Assembly (NCBI GenBank): GCA_934045075.1
Contig: OW203722.1
Coordinates: 12,958,796 to 13,022,795 of the forward strand
DNA: 64,000 bases
Origin: Yponomeuta sedellus
Taxonomy: Eukaryota; Arthropoda; Insecta; Lepidoptera; Yponomeutidae
Direction of reading: 5' to 3'
The translations under genes were made by a program, and so were the position numbers. The notes beneath the pieces were generated by a model. It was not told the origin of the DNA. It ran no database searches and was given only the letters and a program-made list of their open reading frames with translations. Positions 44,973-55,844 of the stretch are shown here, piece after piece. The first letter of the stretch is position 1. Every line of letters starts with the position of its first letter.

Positions 44973-45231
44973 CAGTCTATTTATTCTTACTTGTCCAATT
45001 TAGTAAACAAGAATCTTGAACCTTAAAATTGAGATTAGATGCCTAAACTAGACATTTTCTCGCAAATTCATGAACTATCATGAACTATGTTAATAAAATT
45101 GGCAGCGTGTTATCTAAAAGAGTGTTCCAGGTTACTTCATTTATGGAAATATGGCAGTTTTGGACTAAAAAGTCACAGTTTAAGGGTAGAATCTTGTTTA
45201 CTAAATTGGACAAGTAAGAATAAATAGACTG
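44973..45231. mobile_element. TA-flanked MITE, about 41-bp terminal inverted repeats
   Basis: 259 bp. The left end CAGTCTATTTATTCTTACTT (44973 onward) recurs inverted at the right end to 45231, with the match extending about 41 bp and essentially perfect. Flanked by TA at 44971-44972 and 45232-45233. The TA target and CAGT start fit a non-autonomous Tc1/mariner-type element. No coding capacity, and no relation by sequence to the three mariners in the window. Confidence 0.88.
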
Positions 45232-45233
45232 TA

Positions 45234-47727
45234 GGTAGTTTTTTCTATGAAATAAAAAACTTCAATGTCTAATCGCACTTTGTGAACGTCAACAAAAGAA
45301 AGTAGCTTTAAAAAGTGTTGCTTATCTTCACCGAACGTCTCATGTCTGAATAGCTCAGTAGTATTGGGTAAAGATCCTGATATGGAGATTCCTGGTTCAT
45401 TTAACAACTATTCACTTTAAAATAAACAAACACTTTGTTAACTTAAAAAAAGTAATCCTAAAGAACCCTTTTTATAGTTAGGTACTGTCCGTAAAATTAT
45501 AGAGCAAACTATTAATTTTAAACATCATCACAGGCGGCAACCTCTATTTTAAATGTTATTTAAACTTAAAATAAATTGCTGCGACTCATGTGAAAGCCTG
45601 ACTACTTAAAAATTAAGTTAAGTACACATGTAATCCGCCTATTGAGGTTGTCTCAAAGTTTAAACACAGTATTTCGTTTCAGAATTTATCTTCTTTCATA
45701 TTAGATATTAATTTGCGATTATATTATAATCATCATGATAAGAAAATACGTGGGTAACTATAAATAACTTGCCTAGGTAGAGTTGTACTCAGCAATAATT
45801 TATAAAATAAAGACAGAAAGAAGTGGCTTGCCTTGATGAAGACCATTGAGCAGCAGTGGACGAGTACAAGCTGATTGATTAATTGTTTGATCATAAAATA
45901 TGTTAGCCCTCGTTTGTCAAAAGGCTTAAGACTTCATAGTTAACTGTTCCACATGTTATGTATTACGAATGCGAGTTAGATCTGCGAGGGATTCAGTGGT
46001 GCCGAGGCGCGGTCGGAAGGTTCAGTTCCTTGGGCGGGCCTGCTCCAGGCCGGTGACGTCACCCCTGCTGATGATCACCACACGCCACTCGCTCCCCGTG
46101 TCACGAAGACCGCGCTCGATTCCATTATAAATAAATTGAAAAGTTTTCGAGTTTAATTCGGTCGCGGGAGCCGCCGCCACTTCGCACTCGCGGCAGAGCG
46201 TGGCGGAAGCGAATCTCGATGTTTTGTAATGGAGCTTTTTAAAATGGAAGTCGAACTTTTGTCAGACACTTTTAGCCGCTCCGGAGATACATTTAAGCTT
46301 TTTAACTTTTCCACTCCCGTAATGTATCCAGTCTTTCCCGCGTCCGTAGTAGTGGAGGTGCCATATAAGTATTATTCTATTTGTGTGCCTGTAACTTTTT
46401 TGTTTGTGCGACTCGGCGAGTCCCCAGTCGCTCGCGATAATCCTGCCAAAGAGCTTCCTCTCTATCCTGTTTCTCTGTCGACTATTTTTTCATGTTCGGC
46501 GACAGTGTAAACATTTTGCCTACGATCCATTAAGTAAATGCACTCAGGCCACCACTCGGCACTGCATTAATATTGCATTTCTAACTCCCCCCTCCTGCCT
46601 AAAGCCCCCGACGTCCGACCCCTCTTAAATGGACATTGCTTCGGCAGGTTTTGAGAAACGGAGCCCTAATGGCCAATATGTTTGCGTGCCGACTGGGCAC
46701 AAAGGCTATGCGAGGCAACAGCTCTGTTTGGAGTGATGATGTGCTCATGGGAACATCTGCGACACAACGCAACTTATATCTGCGCTTGCTTCACTTTAAA
46801 TGGTGAAGTGAGTATTTAATCTTAAAAATAATTCTCAACTTCACAATAATTTTTTACACCCCTTGAAATCTCTTTAGAGCCCTTTCTAACGATTCGTGAT
46901 ATAAAGCGGACAAGTCAGGCTAGGCAAATCAGCCTTCTTGGAACTTTTGTTCCAACCTTTCATATACCTATCTGTGTATCCAGATAGATAAAAAGTTAAT
47001 GCTGAGCCAATTCACCCACTCATCGAATAACTCTGCAAAGAGGTCTGCTTAATCCAATAACGATTTTCGGGGCTTAAAAATAGAGTTGATTGCAAGCCCC
47101 TGCCATTAGGCAGTGTTGGAAACCTTCGTTTTTCACAAATTACATGAACTCTCGAAATCAATAAGTGTTTGCAGCTAATGTAAGCGCTTTAACGAGCCAC
47201 GAGCGGGACTCCTGAGCGGATCGACAAATGGAGTGCTTCATGCATAATGTAGCACAGGCTGAGTGTTGTTTTGAGGAGCGTTCTGAATTCGTTATTTTTG
47301 TCACACCATCAGGTGACGGCAGTCCTACTTCATGAAACATTTATCCACATACATCAATGCGTCGAATAGAAACGCCCAAGGTATTGTATTAGCATTTAAG
47401 CAGTGTGTGCTCTACCTTAGCATTTTATTGTAAAAGTTTCATAATAGCCTCTACTCCCGCCTACATAATAGAGCATACATGCCAGTGACTGGAAATGGGC
47501 AACTATCAGTTGGCATAAAATAATTCTACACTAGATATAGGTGAGCAAAATTGCCTCGTTCGCCTATGAACTCCCGTTACGAACTCTCTTTCGTATTTGG
47601 TTCACCGCCAAAAGAGCGAATGCCTTTTTCAGGGCTTAAGTGCGCACCTTTATTTACCTGCCGCAAAGTTATCTACCTTATTTAAGGCTATTGACACTCC
47701 AGAAGTATTTATTTCCATATTCGATAT
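45234..47727. other. noncoding; GC-rich patch at 45990-46230
   Basis: 45990-46230 is GC-rich with CCGCCGCC and GTGACGTCACC (46051-46061, another CRE-like palindrome). It may be a promoter or enhancer. ORFs nearby (46229-46628) have no domain signature. Nothing recognised elsewhere. Confidence 0.35.
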
Positions 47728-48010
47728 CAACCCTTGTATGTCCCCACTGCTGTCCCCATTTATTTATTAATATTTTTAGTGCACTTAAAATAAACGTAAA
47801 GTATATATGAGCGGCGGTATTAGCCTAGAAGGTAGAACAATGGACTCGGAAGCGAGAAACCAGTTCGATTCCCCGTGCAGGGATGTACCGATGATTTTGT
47901 TTTCTAAGTTATGTAGGTACATTTGTGAAGTTATAGTAGCAATACCAGTCGCAAACTGTGAAGGAAAACATTTTGAGGAAACCTGAGGTGTTCTAATAAC
48001 TCAGCGCTTG
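47728..48010 (+). mobile_element. tRNA-derived SINE (second family), preceded by a short 29490-family fragment
   Basis: 47728-47755 is a stub of the 'cccttgtatgtccccactgctg' repeat. From about 47813 a tRNA-like head (A-box-like TTAGCCTAGAAGG; B box AGTTCGATTCC) is followed by a body shared with 28094-28140 and 26669-26700, ending in 'gaaggaaaacattttgaggaaacctg', a typical Lepidoptera SINE segment. Confidence 0.65.
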
Positions 48011-48033
48011 AAATGGCAAATCCGCAGTATACA

Positions 48034-48034
<1 letters not shown>

Positions 48035-48069
<35 letters not shown>
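48035..48069. repeat. (CT)n dinucleotide repeat
   Basis: About 17 CT units. Confidence 0.97.
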
Positions 48070-48072
<3 letters not shown>

Positions 48073-48349
48073 AGAAAGCCTATGCCCTGAATTCTGAACG
48101 TGAAGCTCGGTCACTTCTTGGTGAGGATCGAGTTGCCCAATAATAGTAGCCAGCGTACATTGACTTTTACACTGAGCTTCTTAAATTAACTGTTTTACTT
48201 TACGAATTGCACAAAGTACAAAAACGTAATGACCCTTTACGTTCTGGGACCAGCTGTCGGTTGTCGATCACTATAGTCGAGTCGGTCGAGTTACATCAAA
48301 ATTGCGCTATTCCTGAAACACGTTTATTAGAGTTACAACCACTTTTGTA

Positions 48350-48350
<1 letters not shown>

Positions 48351-48380
<30 letters not shown>

Positions 48381-48625
48381 CATACATACATACATACATA
48401 CATACATACATACATACATACATACATACATACATACATACATACATACATACATACATACATACATACATACATACATACATACATACATACATACATA
48501 CATACATACATACATACATACATACATACATACATACATACATACATACATACACAACCTCACACCTGTATCCCAGAGGGGTAGGCAGATACCAGGGACT
48601 GCCACTTGCCACGATCCTGACAGAT
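48351..48625 (-). repeat. (CATA)n array of about 51 units beside an RTE-type 3' end
   Basis: 48351-48554 is a perfect tetranucleotide tract. It runs directly into 'cctcacacctgtatcccagaggggtaggc' (48557-48590), the antisense of an RTE-type LINE/SINE end also seen at 36007. The array therefore lies where that element's simple-repeat tail would be and probably grew from it. Confidence 0.85.
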
Positions 48626-48743
48626 CACTTTTGTATTACCTGTTTTTAAATTGAATTTTCTAGTTTTTCAATATTATAGTGTGATTTTACTGTTGAGCTT
48701 TGTAGTGACGCTATTCGCTGTATGCTTAAACTATCATTATTTT

Positions 48744-48785
48744 TAAAAACCTATTTAGAAGGTTAGCACGGGTTAGTGCATTAAA
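48744..48785 (+). mobile_element. minimal tRNA-SINE-like copy: inverted stub plus tail
   Basis: AAAACCTATTTAGAAGG (antisense) is joined directly to TTAGCACGGGTTAGTGCATT (sense tail); the whole tRNA-like head is missing. Same inverted logic as copy b at 10313. Confidence 0.65.
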
Positions 48786-48789
48786 ATGA

Positions 48790-49190
48790 ATATTATACTC
48801 ATTATTGTGTTCAATAAAAAAGAGCGTTATTCTCTGTACGGCAATGATTTTACCTGAGACTCCGACAATGTTGGAACCCGTAAAGCACCATTTTAATAAA
48901 ATTGTATATTTTGAAAGTCTTCGAATAAAAGTTGTTTTTAAACACAAATCTGACTGGGGTGTTTCAGGAATTGCTCATTGTAGCGGTAGTACATACAATT
49001 GAGAATATACCTATCTAATCAGGGTTTGTATTATTTAAGTATCCACTTGGTTAAGTGACGTTGATTTTTACTTTTTAAGCTACTTCAGCTGTCAAATGCA
49101 TACATATTTTGACACTTTGTAGTCGTCTAAATGCTTAACTCGATAGAGTAGAATGATATCTATGAAAACATTATGTACGTAGGAAAAATA
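48790..49190. other. noncoding, nothing recognised
   Basis: No credible ORF or repeat. Confidence 0.4.
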
Positions 49191-49194
49191 TCAG

Positions 49195-49655
49195 TAACTT
49201 TAAACTTTGGGTAGCCAACACAATACTAGAAATAGACATAAACTCTCGTTCCCACTATTTAGGCTGGCAAAGGTTAATACATCCTTCATGGGGCATCGTA
49301 TACGCTTCTATAATAAAATCCCTGAAGATATATTAAGCTTGCCTGAAACGAGGTTCAAAAAACGTGTAGAGTACCTACACTTTGAGCCAAAAGAGCTACT
49401 ATAGCATAAAGGATTATTTAGATGACAATGATGTGTGGAATTAAAACCAGTACAATCCATGAGTTCTATGTTTTAAAATAATTATGTAAACTCTGTTAAT
49501 TAAAACTTTGAAAAGACTAAGGTTGGATTTTTCTTGTCTATTTTTTTCTCAAAAATGATCTAGATTTTGAAATGGACACCTATTTTGAATGGTAACGTTC
49601 ATTAAGCCGCAGCTTCTGCGCTACTTTAAATAAAACCTTTTCATTTCATTTCATC
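49195..49655 (+). pseudogene. 5'-truncated non-LTR element: polyprotein C-terminus and 3' UTR
   Basis: 49219-49404 encodes HNTRNRHKLSFPLFRLAKVN, then SFMGHRIRFYNKIPEDI and a stop. This is the characteristic C-terminal stretch after the RT in CR1/Jockey-type LINEs of insects (H.YNTR......P..R........F.....R.YN.LP). About 250 bp of 3' UTR follows, ending 'aataaaaccttttcatttcatttcat', a simple-repeat tail. The rest of the element is absent; a TTG earlier in the frame is not a real start. Confidence 0.75.
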
Positions 49656-50154
49656 ACGGTCGGACTCATCCTACAAAAAATCAAGTTAGTGAATCCAGTT
49701 CAATAATCCCCTACCAGTTCCAGTACTTAGAAATTATGACTCTAGATTTCCATATCCTCACTTTATTAAATGATAACAGAAGATAAGCGGCACCTCAGAA
49801 TTAATTAATCCACTTAGAGATTGCATCTAGGCGCCGCGAAAACTTCGCCCCCCACCCCGCGCACACCACCTGAGGGACAACCATGTTTTGTAAACAGGAA
49901 AATATGTCAAGTGATGGGAGGGACACCGTTCTCAGAGAATATTGTCGCATGTTGAGAATTTAAAAGAATAAAGAATATTCTTATTTCACAGAAATGATAG
50001 GTGATAGCAGATGCACAGCGCGTGTCTCTCTGGTGACCCCGTGCGCTCACATAATGCCGTGGTGGGTCGAGTGCCCAGGTAGCATGGCGATTCGGCTTCT
50101 GCTAGCGGGATAACCGAACTAATTCTTTATAAGTTACCCTCGCACTCGAAATAT

Positions 50155-50455
50155 AAGCTAAGCAAACTTTTCTGCTTTTTTTTTGTGATATTTTACATTG
50201 ATTTTAACGTGACTGTGTTGAACTTAAGGTATAACAATCTGCAATTATGTATTATGTGTATGTATAAATTATGTACAATAAACGTAACCTAACTAGATCT
50301 AAGAAATCTGCAATTATGCACATTGTACATACAACTACGAAAGTGCCTGGCTACCCATAGCACAGGGTATCCTAGTTTGGGAGCCAGGACAAAAACTGTA
50401 ACTTTTGGTACCTAATAAACGTTTTTCATTTTTCATCTTTTTTTTTCATTTCTTA
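50155..50455 (+). repeat. probable 3' UTR of a non-LTR element
   Basis: Contains 'gcctggctacccatagcac', two AATAAA/ACGTTT-type 3' signals (50278, 50412) and a terminal run of 'tttttcat' units. No coding part, so clade is unknown. Confidence 0.35.
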
Positions 50456-50766
50456 TCTTATCTTAAAATAGTAAATATGAATTAACTTTTATGTAATTTA
50501 CAGCAAACTTCATTACGTTGATTCTGAAACTAGGTACCTACTTTCTCGTCACACTTTTCCTACAAAAATTCAAGTAGGTAAGTTATTCCGGAAGTAAAGA
50601 GATGACCAGGTCAAGTGATTGTACTGTGTGGAAATTATTATTATGATATTATTAAGTTTCTTCCTTTTAAACATACTATAAATTAAAAAGGCGTGGGTAG
50701 GTGGGTATGATCGTATCATAGTATGACCGTTTTGACGATATAGTAATTACTTACTAACAATCTATT

Positions 50767-50926
50767 ATACTATTTTTATTTTTAATGCACTAACCCGTGC
50801 TAAGGATAATTTCAAAAACCTATTTAGAGGCTAAACGGATTCGAACCCGCGACCTCTGGCTATCCGTGCCAGCGCTCTTTCCAACTGAGCTAATGGGAGT
50901 CGCCCATAGTCTAAATAGGTTTTTAA
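50767..50926 (-). mobile_element. tRNA-derived SINE-like element, copy c, with 12-bp target duplication and inverted end
   Basis: TAACAATCTATT occurs at 50755-50766 and at 50927-50938, an exact 12-bp target duplication. Minus-strand tRNA-like head (B-box complement GGATTCGAACC near 50838; A-box complement near 50882) with the usual tail at the left. The right end is an inverted stub TCTAAATAGGTTTTT (50909-50924) of the same tail. Short internal deletions on both sides of the tRNA-like part. Confidence 0.88.
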
Positions 50927-50938
50927 TAACAATCTATT

Positions 50939-53406
50939 GACATGACATTACCTACTTTTTGGAATGGAAGTATCAAAATGGTAACGTTTTGATAGTTTGT
51001 GACCTTATCATATAAGTAAATAACATATCCGAAAGCCCGCCTAAAGTATAACTAAAAATAATTAGTTAGTATTATTAAAAAAATGTTGATGAAAAAAGTA
51101 GGTACTACATGCTATTGTCGTGCTCAATCGCGACGACCGACGACGCTTTGGGGATAAAGCTTGAGCTAGGTCAAATCGACGCTCGCCTGGCTGTGCTGGC
51201 GGCCAGCGGCGATGGAATGTGGATCCACAAGACTGTAATAAGAATAATCTGTGTCTGTGCAAAACCGGTGGTAGTTGACTCATAACAAAAAATATATTCC
51301 TACTTCTGAAATATCATAATGCATCTGGTGGTTGTACATAGGCGAGGAAATTGTAAAAGTGAACAAAATAATCAACGGATGCATTCAAGCGTTGTTTGAA
51401 ATATTTCAACAGTCGGGTTGTTTTTACCTTTTTACAACTTTAGGTACCCGCAATATTATGGAAGCTGACGATCGCATAAAATGTACTCGTACTTACTAGA
51501 AAGCTAATCACATGACGAGGGTATACCTTGGTATTATAAGCAGGCGAAGAGCGATTGGCCGCCCCATATACTCGTATCGCTGAAAGGCTGAAACCAGTGG
51601 CAACGTCTTGTGTCGTCTTGGTTACTGGTTAGGTACTGACTTGGATCCAGCGGAGTAAGTAAGCCTACTGTGGGCGCCGATAAAAATCGAATCCCCATTC
51701 GTATAACAGTACTTAAGTCACGTTTTCATATATATTTACCGTTCCATACATTGTAGGGGCGGTGTACAATTGGCGGCCTCATCACTCATCATCACCGCAG
51801 AGATTTTGTTCAAGTTATCTGCCGGGTGAGTATTTTATCTAACAGCTCATGGTAGGGGGATGGGGCGGTCGTTCGGGGTCGATCCGTTTCCAGCCACTTA
51901 AACTTCACGCGGCACGCTCTAGCTTCCGTTTTAATTGCAAAATTAATTCAAAATGTAATTAAACTTAACAATAAGGCAGCAAACAATTGAAGTTATTTAT
52001 GTTAGTTTATGCTTTATTGCGAGGAGCGCTTCGTTGGGAAAGCGATTTGCCGGAACACTTATTTCATTATTTAAATTCGACGCTCCTATATTTTGTTGTT
52101 CCTGGCTCGACTGTTTTCGCAATAGGTGTAAGCAACCTATAGCGAATTACACACTACACAGATATTATAAGATATCTGTATTAGAGCAGATATAGCTCTC
52201 TATATAATTTATATGAACTAACACACACAGCGCAGGTAATTTATATTTTATCGGAAAGTATCTGTGGGCACCGACATATACCTATAGAAAGATGGTGAGA
52301 TGGTATTATGCGTATACAAATATATCTGCAGATAACATTTGCCGATACAAATTTGTACCTGCATGTAAATACAGGATGGATGCGCAGGGGCAAGGTCTGC
52401 GGTGAGACAGAGGGGGACTGAACCACCCGATCCGGGCTGCCGGTCTCTCGCTCACGCTCACTCATTCCTCCATTTTTTTTTGTTTCAAATTTTCAGATTT
52501 TGCCGTCAAATTTTATTTTAGTATTATATTTTTTAAATCTTCTTTGATCAAATCGTGAATCGCCATAAAAGTTGCTCTTGGGTTTCGGAAATAGGTTTTA
52601 AATTTATTAGATCTGATAGATCCTGGAAGATATTAAATTCGCCTCGGTTCTGTTTAAGCTTTAGGTATATGAATTCTTCGTGTTTTATTAAGTGAAGCAA
52701 GACGCGCATCAAATTCAAAATCAGAGTCATCTTCTGACGAGCTGTCTCATAAATCCAGAAGCAATAAACGCGTTTTTTCCGTGAAACGCGTACTCATTGT
52801 TACACTCTGTATAAACAATCCATACCAAAAAACAAGTCTACTCAGTCTGAAGGATTCCGAGTGAATGTATCATCTCGTATCTGTTTATTGTGTGATGCTC
52901 TCGTATATTATCGTATCTGTTTATTGTGTGATGCTTTCAGATAATTTAAGTTTTTATACGCAAATAAAATATTGCCGTATTTGCGTAGACTCGAGGGGGC
53001 AGTAGTATATCCTGAGCTCAGAACAGAACCATATTCCTGTTAATTACCTCTGAGATTCACAATTCCAAACAAGTCAATTGGGTATATTTTTGGTCTACAA
53101 CTTTGGAAAGTGTTTTAATTTTTGAAAGTTCATAAACTACGAGTACCTACCTCCCTACCTACCTTAGGTAGGCAGATACTATTTACAAAAGTCACACTTA
53201 ACTATATCAATTTCCTGCTCTGACTACAAAGCTGTGTTTAAAAGCACTTACCAGGATTGATTCAGCATTTACCATTTTTAGGGCAAGCACAATTGGGTTC
53301 ACCATTATAATTCAGTGAAAAACCTTTTACGCAATTAATACAATATAATAAAATTAATGAGCATTTCCTTGAGAACCATCTGAAAAAAAAGACAAATTAA
53401 GGGTAG
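50939..53406. other. noncoding; a short direct repeat at 52873-52940
   Basis: A 27-28 nt direct repeat (tcgtatctgtttattgtgtgatgct) occurs twice at 52873-52940. Palindromic AGATATCTG-type pieces at 52160-52180 and 52320-52335. No gene or recognised element. Confidence 0.4.
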
Positions 53407-53410
53407 GTAC

Positions 53411-53698
53411 TGTAACGATACTTCTTTATAGTAGCTGGCTGGCGTAGCCGTCTGGCAGAGTTTGAATTATTTAAAAGAATATCGTGACGTTTTGTGTAGG
53501 TAGGTGTCAGTCGTGTTGAGACTCGCAGCTAGGATAGGTTTTGGTGATAAAAAAGATAATAAATATAAAGTATTGCTGCTAAATCAAGAGTTTCAATAAT
53601 CGCAGCGTGGGGGGAAAATGTAACGATACTTCTTTATAGTAGCTGGCTGGCGTAGCCGTCTAGCATTAAAAGAATATCGTTACGTTTTGTTTAGGTAG
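53411..53698. repeat. outer LTR-remnant, left part (target of element G2)
   Basis: 53411-53607 is a short LTR-like unit (TGTAACGATACTTC... to ...AATCGCAGCG). Then comes TGGGGGGAAAA (53608-53618) and a second copy starting TGTAACGATAC at 53619. That second copy is interrupted at 53698 by G2 and resumes after it, ending CGTTACA at 61450. GTAC flanks the whole (53407-53410 and 61451-61454). The purine run directly before the second unit looks like a polypurine tract, so I read this as LTR / nearly fully deleted interior / LTR. Confidence 0.7.
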
Positions 53699-55614
53699 TG
53701 TTACGAAGGCTTGGTCTCTGTTAGACCGATGAGCAGAGGTCGGAACAGCGGCGAAAATAAAATGGTGATGCAGCGTGGCAATATTTTACTGATCTTGATG
53801 GTGCAGATACAGGCAGATTAAAGAGACTTATAAAGAAGTTACAATGCTATTTAAAGAAATAATTGAATAAAAAAAGACAAGAACTGCCAATTTTAAAAAC
53901 CTATTTAGAGGCTAAAAATTTCACCCATGCCGGGATTCGAACCCGCAACCTCTGGCTATCCGTACCAGCGCTCTACCAATTGAGCCAATGGGCGACTCAC
54001 GGCATCAGTGAAATTTCGAACCTCTTTACAATATTCTCTGTATTACGTACAGGCAGCGACATCTGACTTAAGCAAATTGCATTACTTAGAGCCCCGACCA
54101 CCTACTTTGCAGTAAGGTTTTAACATCGGAACGATATCACTGTACCCACATGATTACACTATTTTTTTATTTTTAATGCACTAACCCGTGCTAAGGAACA
54201 AATTTAAAAACCTATTTAGAGGCTAAAAATTTCACCCATGCCGGGATTCGAACCCGCAACCTCTGGCTATCCGTACCAGCGCTCTACCAATTGAGCCAAT
54301 GGGCGACTCACGGCATCAGTGAAATTTCGAACCTCTTTACAATATTCTCTGTATTACGTAAGCCTCTAAATAGGTTTTTTAGCCTCTAAATAGGTTTTTA
54401 AATTTGTTCCTTAGCACGGGTTAGTGCATTAAAAATAAAAAAATAGTGTAATCATGTGGGTACAGTGATATCGTTCCGATGTTAAAACCTAACTGCAAAG
54501 TAGGTGGTCGGGGCTCTAAGTAATGCAATTTGCTTAAGTCAGATGTCGCTGCCTGTACGTAATACAGAGAATATTGTAAAGAGGTTCGAAATTTCACTGA
54601 TGCCGTGAGTCGCCCATTGGCTCAATTGGTAGAGCGCTGGTACGGATAGCCAGAGGTTGCGGGTTCGAATCCCGGCATGGGTGAAATTTTTAGCCTCTAA
54701 ATAGGTTTTTAAATTTGTTCCTTAGCACGGGTTAGTGCATTAAAAATAAAAAAATAGTGTAATCATGTGGGTACAGTGATATCGTTCCGATGTTAAAACC
54801 TTACTGCAAAGTAGGTGGTCGGGGCTCTAAGTAATGCAATTTGCTTAAGTCAGATGTCGCTGCCTGTACGTAATACAGAGAATATTGTAAAGAGGTTCGA
54901 AATTTCACTGATGCCGTGAGTCGCCCATTGGCTCAATTGGTAGAGCGCTGGTATGCGGGTTCGAATCCCGGCATGGGTGAAATTTTTAGCCTCTAAATAG
55001 GTTTTTAAATTTGTTCCTTAGCACGGGTTAGTGCATTAAAAATAAAAAAATAGTGTAAGAACTGCCAACTTTACAGAATGAAATCAAAGTAGGTGGCGCT
55101 GATATCGCGACGGATATGTACTAAACAATACTTATTAAATTAATGAACAGATCTTAAGTAACTGAAATAATACTATAGTATATTTTAACGTAATTAAACA
55201 AATCAAATTATCCTTTATTAATTAAATTAATTAGACTGTAATTCAGGAACGATTACTTATAATAAATATTCATTATGTCCTAGTATTTATGGAACTACCA
55301 ACTTCAGCATCAAAGTAAAAGTAGACGGCGCTGATGGCGCGACGGATATGGATTGACAATACTAATTAATGAGAATACAATTCAATTCAATTAATTCTTG
55401 TTCATAATTCAATTAAAATTAAAATAAACCAACAAGGAAAATAAATAAATAAAGATATTTGTAACCGACAGAAATACTGTATCTTGAGATTTGAGAACTT
55501 TAATGAAACAAATATTAATCAGATAAATTAAGAGTGATTCGAATCTAAAAATTAAATGAACATTACTCCTATTCAATTATATAATTGGGCCGACCTAACC
55601 TTAATAATCTAACA
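53699..55614 (-). repeat. 3' LTR of G2, split by a SINE array
   Basis: About 738 bp of LTR once the insertion and its duplicated 12 bp (53891-55068) are set aside; the 5' LTR has 727 bp. It also contains two diverged copies of an 85-bp segment (see the 5' LTR). Confidence 0.93.
53891..55056. mobile_element. array of four tRNA-derived SINE-like units, two minus then two plus, inserted as one event
   Basis: AAGAACTGCCAA occurs at 53879-53890 and 55057-55068 and only once in the intact LTR, so the whole array has a single 12-bp target duplication. Units: 53891-54154 (minus, tail missing), 54155-54360 (minus, head truncated), a double stub of CCTCTAAATAGGTTTT at 54361-54450, 54451-54761 (plus, 311 bp, complete) and 54762-55056 (plus, with 15 bp lost from the anticodon arm). 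Each unit has an A-box-like TTGGCTCAATTGG and a B box GGTTCGAATCC. 53892-54229 and 54376-54713 form inverted arms of 338 bp with about one mismatch around a 146-bp loop. The tRNA-like anticodon arm in related copies reads CTGGC-ACGGATA-GCCAG. Confidence 0.92.
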
Positions 55615-55720
55615 CTCGGCCATCCTGATCAAAGCCGTGGCCCACGGCGTTCTTGATTTTGTGTGCCCGTGGATGATGTGCTGTAACCCGCTGACAGAGC
55701 GGCACCGTCTCCGCTGCCAT
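55601..55720 (-). CDS. tiny 3' ORF of G2 running into the LTR
   Basis: ATG 55720 to TAA 55603-55601, 39 codons, ending DQDGRVLDY. An acceptor-like ATTCTCCATTTCCAG lies about 50 nt upstream on the minus strand (near 55763). It shares QDGRVL and its position with the 31-codon ORF of G1; the rest differs. Same caveat as in G1: the conserved bases may act as nucleic acid. Confidence 0.28.
   Translation of the reverse strand: MAAETVPLCQRVTAHHPRAHKIKNAVGHGFDQDGRVLDY
55615..55650 (-). other. hairpin plus tRNA-Leu 5'-end-like sequence abutting the 3' LTR (G2)
   Basis: In sense: GCCGTG-GGC-CACGGC, six bases, then TCAGGATGGCCGAG (55628-55615) exactly up to the LTR's TGTTA. Fourteen bases identical to animal tRNA-Leu positions 2-15 (from memory). 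Same arrangement as 43212-43244 in G1. Confidence 0.75.
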
Positions 55721-55844
55721 AGGGTTTCTTTTGCAGTCCTGGAGTCTGTTGTTTCTCCGCCTGGAAATGGAGAATTTTCGGAAAGTCAAATGTAAACGAC
55801 AATATTATCCTATGTGTAAACTTTTAGATATAGAAAGTACAGCA

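Noticed and set aside
46229..46628. Two overlapping plus ORFs of 93 and 74 codons
   Set aside because: No domain, no splice logic, next to a GC-rich patch; likely chance.
54600..54690. Functional tRNA-Ser-like gene (loop ACGGATA in related copies)
   Set aside because: The tRNA-like part lies inside a 311-bp repeat unit, the residue before the anticodon is not T, the acceptor and anticodon stems mispair in several copies, and the unit is duplicated and inverted: a SINE head.
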